DNA from: CALANV01 sp036381615
GTDB taxonomy: Bacteria; Pseudomonadota; Alphaproteobacteria; CACIAM-22H2
Reading direction: 5' to 3'
Length of the DNA stretch: 64,000 bases
Assembly: GCA_036381615.1 (NCBI GenBank)
Contig: DASVCL010000066.1
Span: 123,089-187,088, forward strand
The position numbers and the translations under genes were made by a program. Shown here in pieces: positions 16,941 through 25,732 of the stretch (positions within the stretch are counted from its first letter, which is position 1; each line of letters opens with the position of its first letter). Below the pieces are notes generated by a model. The model made no database searches, was not told the DNA's origin, and saw only the letters and a list, made by a program, of their open reading frames with translations.

Positions 16941-17054
16941 CAGGAAACGGGGCGATGTCATACAGGCTGAAGGCACGTGGACCGGTGGCGCCAGGGGCGG
17001 CCGGGCCCCGCCGTCCCTATGGCCGGCCATACCGTTATGATGCCTACCGGCCGT

Positions 17055-17396
17055 TTACGTCGCGGGCCGGTCGGCGGGCCTGATCGGCACCAGCCGGAAG
17101 CCTTTGGCGCGCATGCAGTAGTCGAATAGGTCGCGCTCCAGAAAGTACGTATTCCCGGGCTCAAAGCCCAACGGCGCCGGATAGAAGCGGCCATCGCGGC
17201 CGACGAGCACTCGTGGCCGGTACAGCTGATAAAAGAACGCCTGGCGCTGGGCCTCGAGATAGGCGGCGCGTTCGCACTCGTTGAGTTCGCCGGATGTCGG
17301 TGCGGTGCCAAACGACGCATGCTGCCACTGCACCGGCGTGCAGGCGGCAAGAGTGATCATGCCGGGCAGAAGGAAAACGGCCAAGCTACGGCGCAT
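17055..17396 (-). CDS. Small lipoprotein of unknown function
   Basis: A 113-residue protein with signal peptide and lipobox (ITLAAC, Cys19), followed by a domain rich in Tyr/Phe/Arg (ECERAAYLEAQRQAFFYQLY, then GFEPGNTYFLERDLFDYCMRAKGF). The two Cys-containing ends (NECERA and YCMRAKGF) are a pattern seen in small envelope lipoproteins that form a disulfide. The ATG at 17396 starts the signal peptide; the upstream extension to 17468 is not plausible. It sits between lpxC and bamD on the same strand, with gaps of about 120-130 bp on both sides. Confidence 0.7.
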   Translation of the reverse strand: MRRSLAVFLLPGMITLAACTPVQWQHASFGTAPTSGELNECERAAYLEAQRQAFFYQLYRPRVLVGRDGRFYPAPLGFEPGNTYFLERDLFDYCMRAKGFRLVPIRPADRPAT

Positions 17397-17518
17397 TGGA
17401 GGCGATCCCTGGCATCCTGAAACGCGCCGGGGCTGCCGTTTCATCCAGGACACGCCCGATGGTCGCAATCCGATGGCGGCGGCGTCGCGGTCAGCCGCGG
17501 TTGGGGAACATGACCCGG

Positions 17519-18466
17519 CTAATCGCCGGCAACGGCGCGGATCTCAGCAGCGGGCAGGCGACCGATCTGATGCGCCGGCGTCATGTCGATGTAGCGCCAG
17601 GCGTCCGGCTGTGCGAACAGGGCCCGCAGCAGCAGATTGTTGTGCCGATGGCCTGAACGGATGCAATGCACGTGCCCGATGATCGGCGCCCCTGCCATGT
17701 AGAGGTCGCCGACGCAGTCGAGAATCTTGTGGCGGACAAATTCGTTCTGAAACCGCAGTCCGTCTTTGTTGAGGATACGGTCGGCCCCGATTACCACGGC
17801 GTTGTCGAGCGAGCCGCCGCGCGCCAGACCGTTCGCCCGCAGATAGGCAACCTCGTGCTCGAAGCCGAACGTCCGCGCCCGGCTTACTTCGGTGCGGAAA
17901 GTGTCGGGATCGAGCGCCAGATGGATGCGCTGGGGGCGCAGGAACGAGCTTTCGAAATCGATCTGGAAGTCGGCCGAGAAGCCTTCGGACGGCTCGAGGG
18001 CGATGCCGCGGTTCTCGTCGCCGACGCTGACCGGCCGGAGGATTTCGATGGCGCGCCGCGGCGCGTCCTGCTCGACGATGCCGGCGCACGCGACCAGAAA
18101 AACGAACGGCTCGGCACTGCCGTCCATGACCGGCACCTCCGGCCCGTTGATCTCGATGATCGCATTATCGATGCGGCTGCCGTACAGCGCCGCCATCAGG
18201 TGTTCGACCGTGCCGACGCGCACGCCGTCCGCGGTACCGATCGCGGTGCACAGACGTGTATCGACGACGTGATCCCATCGTGCCGGAATTTCCGCGCCGG
18301 CGCCGCGAATGTCGGTACGGCGGAAGACGATGCCCGTGCCGACGGGGGCAGGGTGCAGCGTCATGGATACCTTCACGCCCGAGTGCAGACCGGTGCCGCT
18401 GCAACTGATCGACGTCTTCAAGGTCTGCTGCTTTAGGGTCTTCTGCAAGGACGTGACGGCGCGCAT
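17519..18466 (-). CDS. lpxC: UDP-3-O-acyl-N-acetylglucosamine deacetylase LpxC
   Basis: A 315-residue zinc enzyme for the committed step of lipid A synthesis. The zinc ligands H89 (VGTVEHL), H246 and D250 (HKILDCVGD) are present, as are the general base E88, K247, D254 and catalytic H273 (RSGHRHNN). The ATG at 18466 has GGAG 9 nt upstream; a GTG at 18481 would add five residues. A strong hairpin at 18543-18576 separates it from ftsZ, so it probably has its own promoter in the 76 bp between. Confidence 0.97.
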   Translation of the reverse strand: MRAVTSLQKTLKQQTLKTSISCSGTGLHSGVKVSMTLHPAPVGTGIVFRRTDIRGAGAEIPARWDHVVDTRLCTAIGTADGVRVGTVEHLMAALYGSRIDNAIIEINGPEVPVMDGSAEPFVFLVACAGIVEQDAPRRAIEILRPVSVGDENRGIALEPSEGFSADFQIDFESSFLRPQRIHLALDPDTFRTEVSRARTFGFEHEVAYLRANGLARGGSLDNAVVIGADRILNKDGLRFQNEFVRHKILDCVGDLYMAGAPIIGHVHCIRSGHRHNNLLLRALFAQPDAWRYIDMTPAHQIGRLPAAEIRAVAGD

Positions 18467-18542
18467 CAATCGGGGCTCCACCCGTTCCGGCTTCCCGGTT
18501 TACTGGGCATCGGTCCGGCGAAACCGGTACCGACAAAGTGAA

Positions 18543-18576
18543 TCAGGGGCGGTCGTTAACTAACAACCGCCCCTGA
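18543..18576 (-). terminator. Hairpin terminator after ftsZ
   Basis: A 16-bp stem (one mismatch), TCAGGGGCGGTCGTTA paired with TAACAACCGCCCCTGA, has a 2-nt central gap and lies 58 nt beyond the ftsZ stop. The minus-strand sequence after it (TTCACTTTG) is moderately T-rich. It is the strongest stem in the cluster and marks the end of the dcw transcript before lpxC. Confidence 0.72.
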
Positions 18577-18634
18577 AGCCCTCAACTCACTTGTTGTTAC
18601 GATTTGTTACAGACTGACCTGATAACTCCTTGAT

Positions 18635-20206
18635 TCAGTTCGCCTGACGCCGCAGGAACGCCGGGATGTCCAGAAGGTCGTCCTGGGGTGATGCCGGGGC
18701 GACGCGATCGGCCGGGTCAAGCCCGCCGAGCCGCGGCTGCACGGCAGGCTGGGGCTGAGGGGCCGGTGCGGCTGGCGCCGGCTGGGGCTGAGCCGCCATG
18801 GGGGTCGGCTGTGCCGCCTGTGCCCGGGCCCGCCCGGTCCCCGTCACCCGCTCGAACAGGCTTGGCCCGCGCCGGCGCTCCCGGGCCGGTTCGGCCCGTG
18901 CCCCCCCATTTTCCATCGCCGCGGCCGCAAACGGATCGGCTGCGCGTTCAACGCGGGCCGCGTGAGCTTGTTGCGGCTCGACCGGGCGAGGCGGGATGAA
19001 GCTCGGCTCGGTCCGCCCGACCTGGGCTTGGGGCGCCGGCTGGGCCGCCGCCGGGGCCGCCTCGGCAACGATCGGCGCAACCGAGACCGTCTGGGGCTGA
19101 ACCGTGAGCGAGGCGGTCTCAGCCTTGACCGCGACGGCACCCTCGAGCCGCGGAGCCGCGCTCTGAGCGGTGCCCGCGGGGCGGGCCGGGCGGTTCGTGG
19201 CCAGGCTGATCACGGTCGGCCGCGGCTGCGCCATCGCCGTCGCGTCGATGCCGGTCGCCACCACCGACACGCGCATCCGCCCGGTCAGGGTCTCGTCGAA
19301 GGTGGAGCCGAAGATGATGTTGGCCTCCGGATCGACCTCGTCGCGGATGCGATTTGCCGCTTCATCGACCTCGAACAGGGTCATGTCGGGCCCGCCGGTG
19401 ATGTTGATCAGCACGCCCTTCGCGCCCTTCATCGAGACGTCGTCGAGCAACGGGTTGGAAATGGCCTTTTGTGCGGCATCGAGCGCGCGGTTCTCACCTT
19501 CCGCCTCGCCGGTACCCATCATGGCCTTGCCCATCTCGCTCATGACGGTGCGGATATCGGCAAAGTCGAGGTTGATCAGACCCGGCATGACCATCAGGTC
19601 GGTGACGCCGCGGACGCCGGAGTAAAGGACGTCGTCGGCCATCTTGAATGCGTCGGCGAAGGTCGTGCGCTCGTTCGCGACCCGGAACAGGTTCTGGTTC
19701 GGGATGATGATCAGCGTGTCGACGACGTGCTGCAGCTCCTCGATCCCGGCTTCGGCAAGGCGCATCCGGTGCTGCCCCTCGAAGTGGAAGGGCTTGGTCA
19801 CGACGCCGACCGTGAGGATGCCCTGTTCCCGTGCCGCACGCGCGATCACCGGCGCCGCGCCCGTGCCGGTGCCGCCGCCCATGCCGGCCGCGATGAACAC
19901 CATGTGGGAACCGGCGAGGTGCTCCATGATTTCGTGAATGGCCTCTTCGGCCGCGCCGCGTCCGACATCCGGCCGGGCGCCCGCGCCGAGCCCCTGCGTA
20001 AGCCCGACGCCGAGCTGGATGCGGCGGTCGGCCATGGTCTGGGCGAGGGCCTGGGCATCGGTATTGGCGACGACGAAGTCCACGCCCTCGAGCTTGGAGC
20101 GGATCATGTTGTTGACGGCATTGCCGCCGGCACCGCCGACGCCGATGACGGTGATCCGGGGCTTCAAATCTTGTCCGGTCTTGGGCATCGAAAGATTGAT
20201 TGTCAT
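18635..20206 (-). CDS. ftsZ: Cell division GTPase FtsZ
   Basis: A 523-residue tubulin homologue forming the Z ring. The GTP-binding signature GGGTGTG is at 110-116, with the T1 loop IGVGGAGGNAVNNM at 21-34 and the synergy loop NLDFADIRTVMSE in the C-terminal half of the GTPase domain, which ends near 330. A long Pro/Ala/Gln-rich linker (about 335-505) follows, ending in the conserved LLDIPAFLRRQ peptide that binds FtsA and other partners. The long linker is typical of alphaproteobacteria. The start has GGAGG 6 nt upstream of the ATG. It is 70 bp after ftsA. Confidence 0.98.
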   Translation of the reverse strand: MTINLSMPKTGQDLKPRITVIGVGGAGGNAVNNMIRSKLEGVDFVVANTDAQALAQTMADRRIQLGVGLTQGLGAGARPDVGRGAAEEAIHEIMEHLAGSHMVFIAAGMGGGTGTGAAPVIARAAREQGILTVGVVTKPFHFEGQHRMRLAEAGIEELQHVVDTLIIIPNQNLFRVANERTTFADAFKMADDVLYSGVRGVTDLMVMPGLINLDFADIRTVMSEMGKAMMGTGEAEGENRALDAAQKAISNPLLDDVSMKGAKGVLINITGGPDMTLFEVDEAANRIRDEVDPEANIIFGSTFDETLTGRMRVSVVATGIDATAMAQPRPTVISLATNRPARPAGTAQSAAPRLEGAVAVKAETASLTVQPQTVSVAPIVAEAAPAAAQPAPQAQVGRTEPSFIPPRPVEPQQAHAARVERAADPFAAAAMENGGARAEPARERRRGPSLFERVTGTGRARAQAAQPTPMAAQPQPAPAAPAPQPQPAVQPRLGGLDPADRVAPASPQDDLLDIPAFLRRQAN

Positions 20207-20276
20207 ATGCTGCCTCCAGTTGTGTCTCGGTTATCGCGGCGGACCCCTCCACCGCGGGTTGAGGTTGCGTGGTGCG

Positions 20277-21530
20277 TCAGAAGTTCTCCCGGAGCCAGAG
20301 GCCGAAGCGGCCGAACCAGCCGCTGACCTCGGTTTCCGAAGCCGCTGCCGGCCGCAGCGCCTCGGCATTCTGGTGAAGCGCGTAGCTGATAAGCCCGGCG
20401 CAGGTCGAAAAGGCCGGCCCGCCGGTCTGATCGGATAGGCCGGTCAGCCGGATCGGCCGACCCATCCTGACTTGCTTGTCGAGCACGAGCGCCGCGAGTT
20501 CGCGCACACCCTGAAGCTGGCTTGCCCCGCCGGTGAGTACGACGCGCCGGCCGGCTACCTTGTCGAAACCGCTCGCCTCGAGCCGCGAGCGTACGAGCTC
20601 GAACGTCTCCTCGAGACGCGGCTGGATGATCCCGGTCAGGATCGACTTGGGCACGTGGTTGGCCTGCGCGTGCTCCTCTTCGCCGACAAGCGGCACATCG
20701 ATGATTTCCCGCTCGTCGGCCGGGGATGCGATGGCACTGCCGTAAAGGGTCTTCATGCGCTCGGCATGGGCGAGGGGCGTCGAAAGTCCTCGCGCGATGT
20801 CGTTCGTGACGTGGCTGCCACCGATCGGCACGACGTCGGTGTACACGACGTGACCGTCGAAGAAGACGGCAAAGGACGTCGTTCCGCCGCCCATGTCGAT
20901 GACGCAGACGCCGAGGTCCGTCTCGTCCTCGACCAGGCTCGCAAGCCCGGCGGCGTAAGGACTGACGACGAAGGTATCAATGTCGAGATGGCAGCGGCCG
21001 ATGACCGTCTCCAGGTTTCGCACCGCGCCGGCATTGGCCGTGATGATGTGCATGTTGACGCCCAGCCGGTCGCCGCACATGCCGCGCGGATCACGGATGC
21101 CGCGGCTTCCGTCGATCGTGTAGCTGACGGGAATTGCGTGCAGCAGACGCCGGTCAGGCTGGGCGTGGGCATTGCGGCCCTGATCGATGACTCGCCGCAG
21201 GTCGGCTTCGCCGATTTCATGTCCCGCAATCGCCACGTCGACCGCGACAGTACGTGAAGTCGGGTACCCGCCGGTAACATTGATGATGACCGACTGCAGG
21301 GTTTCACCGGCCATCTGTTCGGCGGCGCTCACCGCGTTCAGAATCGAACTTTCCGCCGCCTCCATATCGACGATGGTGCCGCCGCGGATGCCATGCGCCA
21401 CCTGATGGCCGATCCCGACCACCCGCGCGGCGCCGTCCTCGATCTTGGCGATGAAGCAGGCGATCTTCGTGGAGCCGACGTCGAGCGCAGCGACCAGACC
21501 GTTTCGCGGTTTCTTCTTGTTCCTTCTCAC
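20277..21530 (-). CDS. ftsA: Cell division protein FtsA
   Basis: A 417-residue actin-like protein that tethers FtsZ to the membrane. The actin-fold motifs LVAALDVGSTKIACFIA (phosphate 1) and VCVIDMGGGTTSFAVF (phosphate 2) are present, as is the C-terminal adenosine motif VVLTGGASQLQGV. The last residues (GWFGRFGLWLREN) form the amphipathic membrane-targeting helix. GTG at 21530 is preferred because AGGAG lies 6 nt upstream. The alternative GTG at 21548 overlaps the ftsQ stop as GTGA and would add six residues. Confidence 0.97.
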   Translation of the reverse strand: MRRNKKKPRNGLVAALDVGSTKIACFIAKIEDGAARVVGIGHQVAHGIRGGTIVDMEAAESSILNAVSAAEQMAGETLQSVIINVTGGYPTSRTVAVDVAIAGHEIGEADLRRVIDQGRNAHAQPDRRLLHAIPVSYTIDGSRGIRDPRGMCGDRLGVNMHIITANAGAVRNLETVIGRCHLDIDTFVVSPYAAGLASLVEDETDLGVCVIDMGGGTTSFAVFFDGHVVYTDVVPIGGSHVTNDIARGLSTPLAHAERMKTLYGSAIASPADEREIIDVPLVGEEEHAQANHVPKSILTGIIQPRLEETFELVRSRLEASGFDKVAGRRVVLTGGASQLQGVRELAALVLDKQVRMGRPIRLTGLSDQTGGPAFSTCAGLISYALHQNAEALRPAAASETEVSGWFGRFGLWLRENF

Positions 21531-21544
21531 CTGGGACTCCTGTT

Positions 21545-22438
21545 TCACGTCGTCCGGCCATTTCCACGTCCCGAACGGGACGGCACTGTCGGCTGTGTCT
21601 CACGCACCACGCGGAGAATCAGCCGATCGGGAATCCGGAGATCGATCGTCGTGATGTTTCGATCGAGCAGCTTGTTGGTCCGGTTGAGCTCGGCGAGCCG
21701 CATCCAGGCGGCACCCGGGTTGACTTCGGGAAGCTGCACGTCGACGACAACGCCATTGTCGGCATCCAGCTGCAGGTTCCACCGCCGTCCACCGACACGT
21801 ATGGCGGCCGTGACGCGACGCTCCAGATCAGGCTCGGTCGCAAGAAGGGCCAGCAGCTGCGCCGCATGCTTAGGTGCATCGTCGCCGACGACGACCGGCA
21901 AATGGTTGAACCGCGCCGGATCGGCGGTCCTGATTTCCACGCCGTCGCGATCGATCACGGCGAGCTGGCCGTGCCGTTGCCAGAGCGCGAGCGGCTTGCG
22001 TTCGACGATCCGGACATGGACGGTATCGGGCAGACGCCGTTCCACCGCCGCCTCACGAATCCATGGCAGCCGTTCGAGTTCGCGCTTGGCCTCCGCCGGA
22101 TCGAAATCGAGGATCGGCGTACCGCGCTCGAGCCCGAGCGCGGCGAGAATTTCGGCGCTGGATGACTCGTCGCGGCCCTCGACGAAGATTTCCTGCACCG
22201 ACAGCCCTGCCGCGGCAGTGGTGCGGAGGGTCATCGCGCGGAGTTCGGCAACGGCATCGGCGACAATTTCGGGCGGACCAGCACGCCAAAGGTAAAGGCT
22301 CCCGCCCGCGGCGACGGCGATTGCAAGTGCAGCACCGGCGACCTGAAGCGTGTGCCTGGACGGCGGCCAGGCGATGAAGCCGATCCTGGTGCGACGGCGT
22401 AGGGGGCGACGGGGCGCGGCGGCCTTCACGCGTGGCAT
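21545..22438 (-). CDS. ftsQ: Cell division protein FtsQ
   Basis: A 297-residue single-pass divisome protein. It has a basic cytoplasmic N-terminus (RRPLRRRTR), one transmembrane helix at about 32-52, and a periplasmic POTRA domain starting near LSVQEIFVEGRDESS. The beta domain (LPDTVHVRIVERKPLALWQ) is the part that contacts FtsB/FtsL. The ATG at 22438 overlaps ddl by 13 nt; the next upstream in-frame start at 22465 lies deeper inside ddl and is less likely. Confidence 0.95.
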   Translation of the reverse strand: MPRVKAAAPRRPLRRRTRIGFIAWPPSRHTLQVAGAALAIAVAAGGSLYLWRAGPPEIVADAVAELRAMTLRTTAAAGLSVQEIFVEGRDESSSAEILAALGLERGTPILDFDPAEAKRELERLPWIREAAVERRLPDTVHVRIVERKPLALWQRHGQLAVIDRDGVEIRTADPARFNHLPVVVGDDAPKHAAQLLALLATEPDLERRVTAAIRVGGRRWNLQLDADNGVVVDVQLPEVNPGAAWMRLAELNRTNKLLDRNITTIDLRIPDRLILRVVRETQPTVPSRSGRGNGRTT

Positions 22439-23352
22439 CGGGCATTCTCCACGAGCCAAGCGCATAGCGCCGTGAACGATATGCCTGCGCGCTGCGCCTG
22501 TTCGGGGACGAGCGACAGCGGCGTGAAGCCAGGCTGCGTATTGATCTCGAGGAAATACAGTCCCTCGGTCCCCGGCTTACGGTCGTCGTAGCGGAAGTCA
22601 CTGCGGCTTACGCCGCTGCAGCCGATTGCGCGGTGTGCGACCAGTGCGAGCCGCATGGCTTCGTCATAGACGTCGCGCGGTATCGGGGCGGGAATCAGGT
22701 GCTCGGCATGGCCCGGCGTGTATTTCGCCGTGTAGTCGAAGAATGCGCTGTTGAAGCGGATCTCGGTGACGGCCAGGGCCCGGTCGCCCATCACACCAAC
22801 GGTCAGCTCGCGGCCAGGCACGAATTCCTCGACCAGCACCTCGTCGCCGAATGCCCAGTCGTCACCGAGCGAGACGTTGTTCGTGCCTTCGGTTACGACC
22901 TTGACGCCGACGGTAGAGCCTTCGGCGATCGGCTTGATGACGTAAGGGCGGGGCAACGGATCGCCGTTCTCGATCAAGCGCCGCGCCACGACGCGGCCCT
23001 TGGGCGTGCGTACACCCGCGGTCTCGACGACACGCTTGGCCGCGGGCTTGTTCATCGCGATCGCCGACGCGCGCACGCCGGAATGGGTGTAGGGAATCCC
23101 CATCAGCTCGAGCAGGCCCTGGACGCAGCCATCCTCGCCGAACCGGCCGTGGAGTGCGTTGAATGCCACGTCCGGTGCGGGCTTGAGCGCATCGACCAGG
23201 GCGCGGACATCGCGCCCGACGTCGATCGTGCGGACATCGTAACCCGCTTCGGCAAGAGCCTTGCCGACCGCCGCACCGCTCACGAGCGACACCTCGCGTT
23301 CGGACGAGATCCCGCCCATCAGCACCGCAACTCGCTTGCGCGCACCTGTCAT
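22426..23352 (-). CDS. ddl: D-alanine--D-alanine ligase
   Basis: A 308-residue ATP-grasp enzyme joining two D-Ala for the peptidoglycan stem. It begins KRVAVLMGGISSEREVSLVSG, with the Glu of SERE near the first D-Ala site. ALHGRFGEDGCVQGLLELM and YVIKPIAEGSTVGV (ATP-grasp) follow, then FLEINTQPGFTPLSL with the metal-binding Glu/Asn. The ATG at 23352 overlaps the murB TGA as ATGA, which sets the start even though the frame continues open far upstream through murB. Confidence 0.97.
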   Translation of the reverse strand: MTGARKRVAVLMGGISSEREVSLVSGAAVGKALAEAGYDVRTIDVGRDVRALVDALKPAPDVAFNALHGRFGEDGCVQGLLELMGIPYTHSGVRASAIAMNKPAAKRVVETAGVRTPKGRVVARRLIENGDPLPRPYVIKPIAEGSTVGVKVVTEGTNNVSLGDDWAFGDEVLVEEFVPGRELTVGVMGDRALAVTEIRFNSAFFDYTAKYTPGHAEHLIPAPIPRDVYDEAMRLALVAHRAIGCSGVSRSDFRYDDRKPGTEGLYFLEINTQPGFTPLSLVPEQAQRAGISFTALCAWLVENARCHA

Positions 23353-24302
23353 GCCGTTCTGCCTTTCGGGAGCGGCACACCGATCCGGCGGATCTCCCAC
23401 GCCAGTTTTACCCCGAACTTGTCGAAGACGCGGGCGCGCACCTCCTCGCCGAGCTCCTCGAGATCGGCGGCGGTGGCGCTGCCTGTATTGATCAGGAAAT
23501 TGCAGTGTTTTTCCGACACCATGGCGCCGCCGCGCCGCAGCCCACGGCACCCGGCCGCGTCGATCAGCTCCCATGCCTTGCGGCCCTGCGCCAGCGCATC
23601 GGTCGGGTTCGCAAAGGTGGAGCCGCCGGTCCTCGTGCGCAGCGGCTGGGTCGCCTCGCGTGCGGCACTGATCTCGTCCATGCGCCGCTGGATCTCGGCG
23701 ACGTCGGTCGGCTCGCACTTGAGCTCGGCGGCGGTGAAGATCCAGTCCTCCGGCACGCTGCAATGGCGATAGTCGAAACCGAGCGCGCGGCCGGTCAGGT
23801 ACTGCCGCTGGCCGCGTGCATCGAGCGCTTCGGCCCCCAGGACGACGTCCTTCATCTCGCGCCCATAGGCGCCGGCGTTCATCCGCAACGCGCCGCCGAT
23901 CGTGCCGGGAATGCCGGAGAGGAACTCGAGGCCGCCGAGGCCGGCGTCCCGCGCGACCAAGGCGACGTTGAGGTCGAGCGCCGCGGCGCCGGCCCGCAGC
24001 AGGTGACCGTCGCGCGAAATCTCGGCGAAGCTGCGACCCAGGCGGACGACCACGCCGGGGACGCCGCCGTCGCGCACGAGAAGATTGGAGCCGACCCCGA
24101 GGACCGTGACGGGCACGTCGTCCGGCTTGCCGGCAAGGAAGGTGGCCAGGTCTTCGACATCGGCCGGGCGGAACATCACCTCCGCTGCCCCGCCGACGCG
24201 GAACCACGTGATGCCGGCAAGGGGCGCGTTCTCGGTCAGCCGCCCGCGGACGCTGGGCAGGCGGTCGATGAGGCGGGTACCGAGGGCCCGGGCCGGCATC
24301 AT
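23349..24302 (-). CDS. murB: UDP-N-acetylenolpyruvoylglucosamine reductase MurB
   Basis: A 317-residue FAD enzyme that reduces UDP-GlcNAc-enolpyruvate to UDP-MurNAc. The FAD-binding motifs are TWFRVGGAAEVMF, VLGVGSNLLVRDGG and FLSGIPGTIGGALRMNAGAYG; the C-terminal CNFLINTGSATAADLEEL carries the family's end motif. It is a type II MurB, as it lacks the extra loop of E. coli MurB. The ATG at 24302 (followed by ATG 24299) overlaps the murC stop as ATGA. Confidence 0.97.
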   Translation of the reverse strand: MMPARALGTRLIDRLPSVRGRLTENAPLAGITWFRVGGAAEVMFRPADVEDLATFLAGKPDDVPVTVLGVGSNLLVRDGGVPGVVVRLGRSFAEISRDGHLLRAGAAALDLNVALVARDAGLGGLEFLSGIPGTIGGALRMNAGAYGREMKDVVLGAEALDARGQRQYLTGRALGFDYRHCSVPEDWIFTAAELKCEPTDVAEIQRRMDEISAAREATQPLRTRTGGSTFANPTDALAQGRKAWELIDAAGCRGLRRGGAMVSEKHCNFLINTGSATAADLEELGEEVRARVFDKFGVKLAWEIRRIGVPLPKGRTA

Positions 24303-25732
24303 CGTGCACCTCCGGCTTGGGTACGGCTGCCGCCGAGCCGCTCGAGCTCGCCGGGCAGGGCATGGGCCCAATTCGTGATGTTTCCGGCCCCGAGACAGAC
24401 GACGAGGTCGCCCGGCTTGGCGACCTCCAGCACCGTCGCCGCGAGGGCGGACGGCGCGCTCAGCGGCACGACACGCCGGTGACCGTGCGCCCGCAACCCC
24501 TCGACCAGCGCGTCCCGATTGACGCCTTCGATCGGCGCCTCACCCGCCGGATAGACGTCCGCCACGATCACGGCATCGGCATCGTTGAAGCAGGTGCAGA
24601 ATTCCTCGAAGAGGTTCTTGAGGCGTGTGTAGCGGTGGGGTTGCACGACGGCGATGACGCTATTCTGCGTGGCGCTGCGCGCGGCCCGCAGAACGGCCGC
24701 AATCTCCACCGGGTGATGGCCGTAATCGTCGATAACGGTAAGACCCGCGCCTTCGCCCGTGCACGTGAAGCGCCGCTTGACACCCTTGATGCCGGCGAGT
24801 GCCTTGCGGATCAGGTCATCTTCGAGGCCCATCTCGGCGGCGACGGCGATCGCGGCGAGCGAGTTCTGCACGTTGTGCTGCCCGACGAGCGGCAGGTGCA
24901 GGTCGGTGATCATGCGCTCACCCCCCGCACGCTCGCTGATGAGCACGTCGAACCGGCCGCCCGAGGCCGAGAGACGAACGTTGACGGCGCGGACGTCGGC
25001 CTGCGGGCTCAGACCGTAGGTCATGATCTTGCGATCCGAGACCTGCGGGATCAGCGCCTGGACCTCGGGATGGTCGATGCACAGGACGGCGAACCCGTAG
25101 AAGGGAATGTTGGTGACGAAGTTGCGAAACGCCCGACGCAGCGAGTCGAAATTGCCCCAGAAATCGAGATGTTCGGGGTCTATGTTGGTGACGACGGCGA
25201 TGGTCGCCGGCAGTTTCACGAACGTGCCGTCGCTTTCATCCGCCTCGACCACCATCCAGTCGCCCGCGCCGAGGCGTGCGTTGGTGCCATAGGCGTTGAT
25301 GATGCCGCCATTGATCACCGTCGGATCGATCTCGGCCTGCTCGAGCATGGCGGCGCAGAGCGAGGTGGTCGTCGTCTTGCCGTGCGTGCCGGCAACCGCG
25401 ATCGCCCATTTCAGGCGCATGAGCTCGGCGAGCATTTCGGCGCGTCGGACGACAGGGATCAATTTCGCCCGCGCGGCGACGACCTCGGGATTATCGGGCT
25501 TGACGGCCGACGAGATGACGACGACCTCGGCGGCGCCGAGATTTTCGCCGGCATGTCCGACGGTCACCGGAATGCCCAAGGCGCGGAGCCGCTTCACGTT
25601 CGGGCTTTCGGCCAGGTCCGAGCCCTGCACCGAATAGCCGAGGTTGTGTAGGATCTCGGCGATGCCGGACATGCCGATGCCGCCGATGCCGACGAAATGG
25701 ATCGTGCCGATCGTAAGCGGAAGCGCCCTCAT
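24299..25732 (-). CDS. murC: UDP-N-acetylmuramate--L-alanine ligase MurC
   Basis: A 477-residue Mur ligase adding L-Ala to UDP-MurNAc. The N-terminal Rossmann motif is HFVGIGGIGMSGIAEIL. The ATP loop is AVAGTHGKTTTTSLCA near residue 120, the magnesium-binding EADESDGTF follows, and the C-terminal domain holds DDYGHHPVEIAAVL and VVQPHRYTR. The ATG at 25732 overlaps murG's TGA as ATGA. Confidence 0.97.
   Translation of the reverse strand: MRALPLTIGTIHFVGIGGIGMSGIAEILHNLGYSVQGSDLAESPNVKRLRALGIPVTVGHAGENLGAAEVVVISSAVKPDNPEVVAARAKLIPVVRRAEMLAELMRLKWAIAVAGTHGKTTTTSLCAAMLEQAEIDPTVINGGIINAYGTNARLGAGDWMVVEADESDGTFVKLPATIAVVTNIDPEHLDFWGNFDSLRRAFRNFVTNIPFYGFAVLCIDHPEVQALIPQVSDRKIMTYGLSPQADVRAVNVRLSASGGRFDVLISERAGGERMITDLHLPLVGQHNVQNSLAAIAVAAEMGLEDDLIRKALAGIKGVKRRFTCTGEGAGLTVIDDYGHHPVEIAAVLRAARSATQNSVIAVVQPHRYTRLKNLFEEFCTCFNDADAVIVADVYPAGEAPIEGVNRDALVEGLRAHGHRRVVPLSAPSALAATVLEVAKPGDLVVCLGAGNITNWAHALPGELERLGGSRTQAGGAR

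Noticed and set aside
22426..24363. A single 645-codon frame covering ddl and much of murB
   Set aside because: Only the last 308 codons are family-like; the rest is an out-of-frame reading of murB. The ATGA overlap at 23352 gives the real ddl start.
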